Assembly (NCBI GenBank): GCA_950097015.1
Contig: CATNEN010000002.1
Location: 4,433,001-4,497,000 of the forward strand
Length of the DNA: 64,000 bases
Direction of reading: 5' to 3'
Source: Macrostomum hystrix
Lineage: Eukaryota > Platyhelminthes > Macrostomidae
The stretch's first letter is position 1; every line of letters begins with the position of its first letter. The position numbers were made by a program, and so were the translations under genes. The notes beneath the pieces are model-generated. The model was not told the origin of the DNA. It searched no databases and saw nothing but the letters and a program-made list of their open reading frames with translations. This document shows positions 47,053-57,500 of this stretch, piece by piece.

Positions 47053-47082
47053 TGGGGGCTCCGGCCCCAACCCCCCGCAAGT
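47053..47082. other. GC-rich hairpin-like sequence at a duplication junction
   Basis: GTGGGGGCTCCGGCCCCAAC followed by CCCCCGC can fold back on itself (GGGGC/GCCCC arms). Immediately after it begins sequence matching FReD F2 intron 2, so it marks the breakpoint, possibly a transposon end. Confidence 0.4.
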
Positions 47083-47586
47083 CCAAGCATCACTGATCGC
47101 TATCGATCATGCCAGTTTGTAAATATTCGTACAGGGAACAACTGATTTGTTATTTTTTTCGCAGGCCTGAACTCACTGCATGCTCTCACCGAGTCTAAAA
47201 ATAGAAGGCTGCGCATCTTCATGAAGCTGTGGAACGGCACCGGTGAGGGTTGGGCTGAGTATTCCAGCTTCTCCGTGGGTCCCGTGGCAGATAATTACCG
47301 TTTGAATTTGACCGGCTTCTCTGCCAGTGCCGGAGTCGGAGACTGTTTCGCTCAAAACAACGGCATGCAGTTCAGCACAATGGACGCTGTTCATTTCTTG
47401 GACAGCTGCGCCGTAAAATACTTTGGTGCCTGGTGGTTCAATAAGTGTTTCTGCAACCACCTGAACGGCCAGTACAAGGACTTTTCCAATGCCATTAACG
47501 GATCCCACGGCCAAGGAATCATTTGGGCCACTTATTATGGAGGCTACACTTATTCCTACATGGAAGTTGAAATGCTTGTACTTTAA
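47083..47586 (+). pseudogene. Orphan FReD last exon with its intron (copy F5)
   Basis: 47083-47165 is nearly identical to FReD F2 intron 2, including the acceptor TTTTTTTCGCAG. The exon at 47166-47586 (phase 1 entry) is fully open: [60 protein letters not shown], then diverging: DSCAVKYFGAWWFNKCFCNH, YSYMEVEMLVL, TAA. No exon 1 or 2 precedes it; the upstream side is transposon-like sequence. It could still be used by trans-exon joining or a distant upstream exon, but on this evidence it is a gene fragment. The open frame and sensible divergence suggest it was functional recently. Confidence 0.8.
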
Positions 47587-48840
47587 GGAGACTAAATCCA
47601 GGAGCTGGCGAGTCTTGAAGCTTGCGAAGAAACAAAAGCTTATTTTCCAAATCTCTGAAAAACTCGCGTTTCACTTTTCACTGTGAGACTAAAGCAACAG
47701 AAAACCTCAATAACATAACAACACAAGGATCGTTTTCCTAGATTTGTACATTGTCATGCGTTAAGCATTGTGCGAAGTTTTTAATTTAATTATTTTTTTA
47801 TCTTTATTATAACCCGTATAAAGTAGAAATGATATTAAAAATCCATTCGTTCTGTTTATTTTTTGTCAAAAAATAATAGAAAATACAACAAAATTTGATT
47901 ACGAGTACTTAACATGTATTTAGATCGGAGTAGCAGTTAATAATAATAAAACAACGGTACAGGCTACAGAATGCTTCTGTCTATAAGCCATCGTCAACTG
48001 TCAATAAGAAATAAATCCGACATGCGATTTAGTTCAGTGCAAATTTCTTAAAATTGTTCGCAGAAAAAACAACATCAAATGCGTTGTCAAGAACCGCCAT
48101 CCAAGTTTAGGTCCAAGGATGCAAAAACATTAACTTCTCGTGGTAGTCAAACTAGCATAGAGGATGGTGATTGGTCAATTATACCACTGGCTCGTGAAGG
48201 GACACAATTGGACACAGTTTTAATAATAATAGTAATCGCTGATTCCTGAGCACACACTCACACGGATACTGTACGCAGGTACACACTCACACAGATGTGT
48301 ACATCCGCTTTGTGTGTACATGACTTTCTCATCGTCGAGTAGTGTGCATTGGAGGTTCTCATTGGAGGGTCGTAAATTACACGACAAGCCCCCACAGACT
48401 TCTCTCTGAGGCTGCAGCCATAATGATAGTGGCCTCGGAATCGAGATCAGGGACCTTGTTGCGAGACGCAAACGAGCAAACCGCTTTTTGCCACTCACCC
48501 ATAAGAATATTGCTTCAGGAAAAATATTGTTTCCCTTCTGCTGAGATTCTAATCCACGACCATTCGTTTAGAAGTCCAAAGAATAAAGCTCTAGCTACAA
48601 AGAGCCCGCAGGTGCAGGCTTTCAGCTAGCTCAAATCATCTCAGGTACAATAGTGCTTTGTGTGCTCTACAAGGTCCAACAAATATTAGTTAGAAGGGAC
48701 ATCCTGGTGCAATCAAGAAAATCAATCACAGGTGGAAAAATCACACCACTGTTTAATTTGAAACACGCAAATCGATACGGAAGTTCCAGCGAGTCTTCAT
48801 CCTCGTGTCTTTCGGAAGCAGGCGTTGCAAAACTCAAAAT
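47587..48840. other. Spacer with one SINE, no gene recognised
   Basis: AT-rich; SINE-A copy at 48222-48500. The minus-strand gene ends at 48841, so its 3' UTR lies here. Confidence 0.5.
48222..48500 (-). repeat. SINE family A copy
   Basis: Reverse orientation, lacking part of the CCGCAGCCAGCGAGG block: AATAATAATAGTAATCGCTG, then TGAGCACACACTCACACGGA, and a decayed head near 48440-48500. Confidence 0.8.
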
Positions 48841-51800
48841 TTAAGCAGGCTTGTAGAAGAACAAGGTGTCCACATCGCAGTGATTGAATCGTCTAGTCTC
48901 ACCTTTATGGTCTTTGTATTCTCCTTTCGGATAAAGACCGCTGGTTCGGGCTGTTAGCAACAGCTGCCAGCCGAGTTGGCGCTGCGCCTCAACCAGAGCC
49001 ACCAGCAGAGCCACCGAGGGCACCACGCAGGTGGACCATGGTGTGCCGCCAATGTTCATGCCCCACCAGAGGTCCTTCGTGAACTCTGTGTACACCTGAA
49101 AGAACACATGGATTTGTCGTAAAATTTTGAGCCGTGCAAGCTTCCTGATGATGCCAAAGAGATATTACGCCCTTGTGCGAGTTTGGCCTAAAAATCAACT
49201 CACCTCCTTGTACCAGGTGTCGAAGATGACAGAGCGAATCGCGGAGCGACTCTCCAGCGGCGCTTTGCAGGCGCGCAGCATGCCTTTGCCCATGAGGGCC
49301 AAGCAGAATACGGAACCTTTGGCTGGCTGGCAACGACCGAACAGCAGGCTGGACTTGCAGTGGTCGTTCTTGTCGAATCGAAAGATCGGACGCCAACCGG
49401 CCTTAGTCGGAAAAATGCGATTACCGTAGTAAAGGCTGAAATAAGTTCAGCACACACACCCTCCAATGACCCACGTCCCATGAAGTCCCTCGCTAGCATG
49501 TCAGGTTTTCCTGAACTGTTTTGCGCTTCGCCTTCTGAGCCACAACGTCGCAAGGCAATAAACACTAAAAAATAATTGCAGGAGGTTACTGGCTCTACAT
49601 TTAGTGAAGTCGACACGCAGCCAGCGACGAGGCAATTCTTCCCCTGTGTAGATATACGAGGGTGTGTACATGTGCCCTGACTTTCTCATCGTCAGGCAGT
49701 GTACACTCTCACTGTGTCTTGGAGATCGGCACTTAAGAGAGTAAATTTTACTTAACAAGTCCTCAGGCTTTCTCTCCGCGGCTGCGTCCCAAATGAATGT
49801 GACCTCGCCACGGAATCGAGCACAGGGACTTCACTGCGAGAGTCACGCGCTAGACCGCTCCGGCGCTCACCTACTTCACAAAGGAAGCTTTTAGACTAAG
49901 TGTTTAATTGTGATATTTAATGATAATACACAAAAATTGTGATTATCTGTGTATTTGAGCAAGACACTGATTTCCTTAGTCCATCAGTTCACCCAGCTGA
50001 GAAATGGGTACCTGGAGGATCAGAGCTGGGGTGGAATTTTGAGTTAGGTTTGGTGGCATTCCTAGTTCGCGGACTGGATAGCCTCTGGAAGCGCTGTTGA
50101 ATTGCTGTGGCTGTACATCTTTCGTACGTGTTATTACTTCCCCCTTCTCTCTGTGCTTCTTTACGCTCGCGCGCCATCTTATTGTACTTTCTCCTCTCTC
50201 CCTCTATCAGTTCAAGTTCTTTGCGAACCTTTACTTCTCTTTCCTTTCCAGCTCTTACCCTTTGCCCCCTCCTTAATTATCTCTCGGTTAATACATTTGA
50301 TTCTCAGCCTAGAGGGCTTCTGCCTGCCGTTCTCGATTCGTTGATTGCCTTTAAGACTGGCTCTTACTGTAAAGAGTCGGTTTATTTTTAAGAAGTCACT
50401 ACAGTACTATCCATATGTGAGTGCTTGCGCACATTAGAGTCCGCGAGCTTGCTCAGAAAAAAATAGTCGAGTACGCTCGTCTTCACATTAGTCGTGCCAC
50501 ATCGCCTTCACATTAGTACCACATCGCCTTCTTGCTAGCTGTGGCTTGACTGTCAACTATTAATACGTCAGTGGCCGCCTTCAGAGTTGACTCACCTGCA
50601 GGGCCTCAGTAAATAGGCGCACGAGGTACAGCTTGCCGTGCATGCTCCTTTCATCAAAGTAGTGCACCCGCCACGGCTGCGAGTTGAGCTTGACCAGCGC
50701 CGAATGGCTGTAGTTGGACACAGACTTGACTCCTTCAAATTCTGTCTGGTCCCAGAACTGGCGAGTCACATCCAGGCACCATTTGATGGCCGTGTTGTCC
50801 GAGGACACCAGGCGAATGAGGTTCTTGCGCTCCAGGGACAGCATCAACAGGCGAGTGTCCATCAGCTCGTGACACTTCTCCGGCGCATGGCGAAGTACCT
50901 GTAGATGAGGGAGACAGCTGAGAGAGCGTCTTATAGAGAATTACTTCAAGTTAAGATAGAGATGAAGTTAAGCTTATTAAAAATACGTGTACTCATTCGG
51001 GCCCATTTGACATATTTTAGTGAAGGAATTGTGAAAATCGGTTTAGCCATTCGGAAGATAGTCAATTGAAAACAAGCAAGATTTTCATTTTTAGTATAAT
51101 TGATTAGCAACTATGCCCCCCTTCGAGGAGCTTGAACCTGCATGGAAATATCTGTGCAAAAAAGAAAGTTTTTTTCGGTTTGTCAAACAATGCTACCCCT
51201 CTATGATGCGTGCAGCTCCCTCGATAATTCAGTATACACCCTCGATAGTTTATGCTAATCACTGCCAACCCAAAAAAATTAATTTTACCCCTTTGATAAA
51301 TGTTCCCCCTGAATAAATCATGCTACCCGCTAAATCATTCTATCCTCACAATAAATCATGTTACTTATTTCCTCCATAGAGCACGCAACCCTTTCGATAA
51401 ATCAACAACCCCTTTAATAAATCAGACGGTCAAACGCTTGAAACACTAGGCTAGAAGCTATCAAATAGAGCCAGGCTAATTATAGCTTACAGAAGTTTTT
51501 TGCAAAAAAGGACGCAGATAATATTCAGCCTACTTATAGTAGCGAGGAACGAGAGTAAGTAAGAAGTTAATAACAAGTTTTATAACAGTTGAAAATTAGC
51601 CGAAGATTTTTTACAGTAGAAAAACCATGAGGAGGTACTCATATTAAAATAACAATATTTTTTCGTTTTTATCTCCTAAAATATTAAACCAATCCCTATA
51701 AAAATCGAGAAGACGGACTCACTTCCCGCTCTATCCAATGAAACAACTTCAGGAATCACAAAAATATTGACATCGTCGAGATATTTAACGATTCTCGTCG

Positions 51801-52938
51801 CGGGGTCATTTGTCCGATTCACCAGGGACTTCAACAAGAATCGCTGCATATCACGACGATGCTGACTTAGACGGCTTTGAAAGTAAGTTCATCGTGTAGA
51901 AAGGAAAATTTTGATACATATAGTGGATTTTCACGACAATAAGTCATTGGCTTCGGGAGCTGTCGTGAAGTAGGCAGTGGGTATTTAAAATACGAGTATC
52001 CGTAGCATTTCTTCAGGCGGACAAAAGCATCGTCTTGGAAGTACTGTTAAAAGTAAATATCATCGTTAAAAATTTGAAAATTGTTCATATTGATGTCTGC
52101 TCAAAGCTTTCAAGTGTGCACTCACAACGGTATCATTGTGCCCAATGTTGAGCGCCACCTCGGGCCAAAAGCCGCGCCCGAGTGCCGACTCGAACAGGCG
52201 CAGCAGGAGGTACCGGCCCAGGTCCTTGGCCTCCATGCTGCTGCCCTTGCCGGTGAACCAGACGGAGTCCCTGGCAACCAGGGTCAGGTAGTGCTCAGTG
52301 GGCTGCAGGCGGCGGTACTCATGATTGAGGTAGCGATCGAACACCTCCTCCAAGTCGCTCTGGAGCTCCTTGGGAGCGAACCACAGTGTCATGGTGTCCT
52401 CGTTGCATAGATCCATCACAGCGAACTTCGCAGCTACGGCGTCGTCACCGGGTGGCTCTGCTCGCTCGAGCAGGATGGAGCTCAAGTTGATGCCGTTGGA
52501 CTTGCGCAGCAGCTTGACTCCGGCCAGGATGCGGTAGCCGTGCCCGTACAGGCGGGCGAGAAGGTCGCACAGGAAGCGGTGCCGAATGCGGCCGTGCTGC
52601 TCACAATCGCTGGACGGCGATTCTCTAAGCAGCTCCGCGCAGGCTACGCGCTGCCAGCCAGTCTTCACCAGGCGAGTGGTTGGCCGACTCTCCGACGCCG
52701 TTGTCTCCGTGCAGAACAGCAGCGTCTTCATCACGGCCTCGGTTAGGTCGTCGTCACCGTAGATTATTTCAAGTCCGCCGCCACCACCGCCGCCGGAGCC
52801 AGTGTCCTGATCCGTGTCGCCATTGCTACCGGGGCCAGATTTTGATAACTCGTGCGAGACGTGCAGCGCACAATGGCCGAAAGAAGTTCTAAACGGCGGG
52901 GGATTGTAGATTCGCTCCAAGGATTGCGACTGACCCAT
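48841..52938 (-). CDS. N-myristoylated 522-aa protein of unknown family, four exons
   Basis: Exons in transcription order: 52938-52126 (271 codons), 50898-50596 (101), 49401-49204 (66), 49095-48841 (84 plus TAA); all junctions are phase 0 with gtgagt donors. The start MGQSQS fits the N-myristoylation rule (Gly2, Ser6), so membrane attachment is likely. Residues about 42-56 include an acidic/Gly linker (TGSGGGGGGG). Later blocks: EIIYGDDDLTEAVMKTLLFC, RFLCDLLARLYGHGYRILAG, DLCNEDTMTLWFAPKELQSD, SQPWRVHYFDERSMHGKLYL, WWGMNIGGTPWSTCVVPSVA and a C-terminal DVDTLFFYKPA. These look globular and conserved, but I recognise no domain. It is transcribed in the same direction as the gene at 54599-62394, 1.7 kb downstream of its stop. 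Introns hold SINE-A, SINE-B and R3 repeats. Confidence 0.85.
49572..49872 (-). repeat. SINE family A copy
   Basis: Reverse orientation in an intron of the minus-strand gene: TAATTGCAGGAGGTTACTGG, ACACGCAGCCAGCGACGAGG, head GAATCGAGCACAGGGACTTC near 49812. Confidence 0.85.
49950..50100 (+). repeat. SINE family B partial copy
   Basis: GAGCAAGACACTGATTTCCT, CAGTTCACCCAGCTGAGAAA, TGGGTACCTGGAGG and GTTCGCGGACTGGATAGCCT follow the family-B body order; the tRNA-like head is missing. Confidence 0.65.
51120..51430 (+). repeat. Degenerate tandem repeat (CCCCTTTGATAAAT type)
   Basis: Recurrent CCCC...GATAAAT/GAATAAATCATGCTACC words at about 25-35 bp spacing. Much decayed; in an intron of the minus-strand gene. 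Confidence 0.45.
51670..51990 (+). repeat. Dispersed repeat family R3, copy 3
   Basis: ATCTCCTAAAATATTAAACC, AGGAATCACAAAAATATTGA, CATCGTCGAGATATTTAACG, CAACAAGAATCGCTGCATAT, GACTTAGACGGCTTTGAAAG and AGCTGTCGTGAAGTAGGCAG match the other two copies in order. It lies in intron 1 of the minus-strand gene. Confidence 0.65.
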
Positions 52939-54598
52939 GGCTTATTGGTGAAGCGACTGCGTCTGTTACTAGGCCGATTTAAAATTATGAGCAGCTTGTC
53001 TGTTCAATTGCTAGCATTCGGGATTTCTCTGCTCGTCTCCGCAGTGGAGGGTGTAATAAATATCCGCCGATAGCCCACCTGCGATCGAGGGACTCAGATA
53101 GAACACAAAGAGAAATTCGCCTGCTAACTGGGGATATTAGACGTAGGCACGAATCCGGGGAGCGGAAAGGGCAGGTGGATCACGGCTATAGTGAGAGAGA
53201 GAACGAGGTAGAATGAGGATGCGTAGAGTTTTAGTTACGTGAGGGGATATTTGGGCCGAACCCGGTGAGACTGGGGAGAAGGGGGTGCTGGCCCTGCCGC
53301 CACAGATGCAGGGATCGGGGAGAGGATGACGAGTTCAGGGGTTGGCGACAATTCTGTTGCTGGCCTATAGGCAAACCATGGTTCTCCCCCGCTCTGCTCT
53401 GGCCCGTACCTCGCAGCCCCTCCTTTTCTTTGTCAAGTCGCGCTGCACCCCCTTCCTGTGGGGGTAGGCCCTGGCTGCATCTGCAATGGGCTCGTGAAGC
53501 TCGAGCCCCGCCCAAAGGGAGCTGCGGACCGAATCCCGGGAAAATGCAACGCACGCGACTGCATTGCGGAGTCGCAAAAACAAATCCGCGAAGACGAAAC
53601 AGATAAGCCTCGTCTTTGACTATTTGATTCTTCTGCAATGCGCTGAGCACAAAAGATAATTCTAATGCTCATTATTCCGTGCTGGCAGATATCATCTATT
53701 AAGTGGCATTTTGGGCGGGGCACAGCAGATTCCGGAATTCCAATGAGGCAGCTTTTAAGATGTCGTTATTGCGAGTTCGTATAACCACCTAAAATATCTG
53801 CAAATACTGAATTCATCTAAAAACTGCAGCTTAAAAAACATAATGCTTATCCTACTCTGACTGTTTTACTTCGGTTAAAGCACAGTTGAAAAAAGTCAAA
53901 CATATTAGGGTAAAAATTGCATCTCTGCAGGATTCTTTGTGTCTTGCTCTCTCATTTTTCCTCTGAGCTGACTCAACATGTTTGAAAGTTCCCAGTCGAC
54001 CATAACTAAAAAATTCACGTTTTAGGCATTGTCTCGGTTATTATAGATTTTATAGATTTTTTTAAGGTAAAAAGCTACATCGTTTTGTTTATGCTTTCTG
54101 TTTAAAATGATGAGACGGTGGGACAAAGGGTGAGAGAGGATGGGAGAAATGTGGAGATGAAGGGTGAGAGAGGATGGGAGAAATGTGGAGATGAAGGGTG
54201 ATTGAGAATGGCACAGTCTGGGAGATTATGATGAGAATGGATGTGCGAGACAGGGAGATAAATGGTGTTGACTTTATCTCTTTGTAAATACTCGTAATAC
54301 AAAAGAAATTTCATTAATTTATAAAATTTTCGTGGAAGCTCTGCACAAAGCAGAAGTACTACTCAGTAAATAGTCGTAAAATTATTTTTAAACAATTACA
54401 TCAAAATTTATGATATCAATCAAAAATGTGTTTAATAAATCGAATACTCCAACAAAGATAAGTTTATTTAACGCAGTTTTCAGCCTATAAGCTTAATCAA
54501 CAGCGGAAATTTCAGACAAGACTAAATAAAATGATAGAAAAAATATCGTGCGGCTTCGCATTGTTGTTCTTTTGTGTAGTTCTTTCTGGCGAATGACC
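52939..54598. other. Intergenic region between the two minus-strand genes
   Basis: 53140-53640 is GC-rich and likely includes the promoter/5' UTR region of the downstream gene; several overlapping ORFs there lack motifs. 54115-54210 holds a two-copy repeat of about 34 bp (GGTGAGAGAGGATGGGAGAA). The rest is AT-rich. Confidence 0.45.
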
Positions 54599-57500
54599 TC
54601 ACCAGTTCTTCAGGTCGATGGCATCCACTGACGGGTGCATCGCCTGCTCCACCGCCGACTCCTCCGAGGCCCGCATGGCAGCGACGGCGAATGCCTCCTG
54701 CCTGTTGAAGGACACGACCCGATGCGGCGTCAGGTAAGGTCGCGAGTTCGACGGGCAAGCCTGGTGGAGCCAATCGCCGAACTCCGTCTCGAGCTGCGAC
54801 GCGACCTGGTTGACGGAGCGCGAGTCAAGGACCATCACCGTCACGGAGGTTACGTTCTTGTTGTACAGGAAGATCACTTTCAGCTCTTCGAGCACGCTTT
54901 TAACGTCGGTCTCGTCACGGAGCCAGACTTTTACCTGAGAAGAAAAAGTGAGGTGTGGCATCTTGAAATTGACTGGTCAGAGATGTGAAAGTCTTAGCTT
55001 TGTCGCGTCACTAATCTTTGTGAGCTGTTTCTTGCTTCCTCGGATTTCATTCCATAAGCTGCTTGATTTCGATGCAAGGTGTCTCATTTCCTCTGGCTTG
55101 AAGATTTTCTCGGCTGCCAGACTTTCGGGACCTAAAACTCTTTGATGATAATTGTCGTTGTTTCGCTGTCGATCGGACGGCATGATTAATCCAGTTTAAC
55201 AAAAATAGCTTCCATGTTAACAAAAAACGCTAGGGGGTCGGTGGCAGAGCGGTTATCGCGCTTGCCTCTCGCACCAAGGTCCCTAAGTTCGATTCCACGG
55301 CGAGGCCACATTTATTTGGGACGCTGCCGCTGAGAGAAGGCTTGGGGGCTTGTCGTGCAATTTACGCCCTTGAGGGCCAATCTCCAAGGCACAGTGAAGT
55401 GTACACTGTCTGATGACGAGAACGTCAGGCCAGATGCACACACCTGTGTGAGCGTATGCCTGCGTACAGTATCTGTGTGCGTGTGTGCTCAGGAGTCAGC
55501 GAAATGGGCAGAATTGCCTCCTCGCTGGCTGCGGGTCTAGTGTCACTTAATTATGTGCCATTTCCCGCAGTCCTCCTGCAATTGTTATTATTATTATTAT
55601 TAACAAAGAAAGCTATTAATTCACTGATCTTGGGTTCAGTGTGTTTACATTATGACTACTATCTTTGGTGTTCTATATGAATTCTTATACGTATATATGC
55701 ATCCCTATACATTAAGCAGTGATGAGTCATCCTTTACAGTGAGCTATTTATTTTCTATACCACGTCCATGCATTCCTACCCCGCCGATGTACATTAAGCA
55801 GTGTTGAGTCATCCTTTACAGGGAACGATTCCTTTTCTATACCACGTCCATGCTTTCCTGCCCCACTAATGTACATTTCGCATAGATTAGTCATCCATCG
55901 CACTGAACCAATCGGTAACTTTCCAACTAATCCATCATTCGACCGCGTCCATTCTTTGACAAAGCTTTGACTTAGAAAAAATTTCGCTTTGTTTAACGGA
56001 AGCATAAACCTAAAATAGTTCCCAATCCAAAAACGAAACGGGATGTTTTTCAATGAAGACAAAGCTAGTTGTTTTACCCTTTGTCATTTCACAGTCCATT
56101 TCCTGCTTTTTTTACTTTTACAGCTCGCTTTATAGCGCACAATCTGACTTCCTATCTAGAACAGTTGGAACAGGTTGATTTCCTGTCCGTCCGTGCTTTA
56201 AAGTTGAGTTGCTACAAAAGTTGAATTAAAACGAGAAGTAATTTAGAAGCATATTTTTATGTTTTATGACACTAAGTTCGGGCTTAGTTAAAAGTTAAAA
56301 AACTTCGGTGCGTGAAAAGTTAGATCGTAAAATATTTTAACTACAAAAAAACTGACTATCCAAATTTAGTCGATGGCATTGAGACTGGTAGATAAGTGGA
56401 CAATGAGACTGGTAGACAAGTGGACAATGAGACTGGTAGACAAGTGGACAATGAGACTAGTAGACAAGTGGACAATGAGACTGGTAGACAAGTGGACAAT
56501 GAGACTGGCAGACTGGTGGACAGGTAGGCAATGAGACAGGCAATCAGCTGAACTCACATCGCCAAAGGCATAGTGGGCGTACAGTCTGCGCACAATGGCC
56601 GGCAGAGGGCTGGGGTTGCCTTCAGCGTCGAGTAGGTTCTCCTTGGCAACGCCAGTTGGTTTGGGCCGGAACCAGGCACTCAGGACGGGGCCAAGCAGTG
56701 AGTACAGTGGCGACCAATCGACGCAGTGCTCACCTGAGTAGCAGGCCAGCTTGCGGAGTTCCCGATCACCAGGCGTGTAGAAGTTGCTGATTCTACTTGG
56801 CAAGTTGTTTTCAAGGTCGAACGGCAGCCAATGGGCGAGGCTCTCGCAGGCCTCGAGCTTCTTCTGCCAGGGTCCTTCAGGAAGGCTGGCGCAGCCGACG
56901 CTCGAGCAGGTCAGCAGACAGTTTTCCATAGCCTGGCGAACTCTGTCTGCGCCAGCCAGCAGGTGCTTGGTTGAGATGTCCGACCAAAGGTGACCAACTT
57001 CCGTGGCCAGGGTGGCTGCCGCTTTAGCGCAGAACTCTGAGGATGAGCCCGACTGACAGTTGCTGACTGGGGCGACTGCGGTGTTGTTAAATTGATAGTG
57101 GCTGATTAGTGCAGGCTGATGAGACGCATGGATTATCTCAGGTGTGATAATCTAGGCTTCAGGCATATCTAATGTGTGATAATCTAGGGTTAAGGTATAT
57201 TTACGATAATCTGGGTTTCAGGTACATCTCAGGTGTGATAATCTAGGGTTCAGGTATATCTCAGGTGTGGTAATCTGGGGTTCAGGTATATCTCAGGTGT
57301 GGTAATCTAGGGTTCAGGTGTGGTAATCAATGGTTCAGGTATATCTCAGGTGTGGTAATCAATGGTTCAGGTATATCTGCTGAGTTCTCACTGAAAGCCT
57401 TGTCACCCTCAGGCGGCGGTCTTATCCGGGGCGGGCGGTACACAAAGTTGGGGCTCTGGTCCTGAGGCGGCCTGTCAAATTCGCAGTTGGCCTCGCCCGC

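Noticed and set aside
50102-50391. Two overlapping 80-94 codon plus frames
   Set aside because: CT-rich intronic DNA of the minus-strand gene; Leu/Ser/Phe-rich peptide without motif.
52081-52746. Plus-strand frames over 52.1-52.9 kb
   Set aside because: Shadows of the strongly coding minus-strand exon 52126-52938.
54595-54610. A splice donor (CTG|GTGAGG) at the end of the last exon of the Hedgehog/M15-like gene
   Set aside because: The donor motif overlaps the TGA stop; the next minus-strand coding sequence begins with its own ATG (MGQSQS), so termination at 54599 is preferred.
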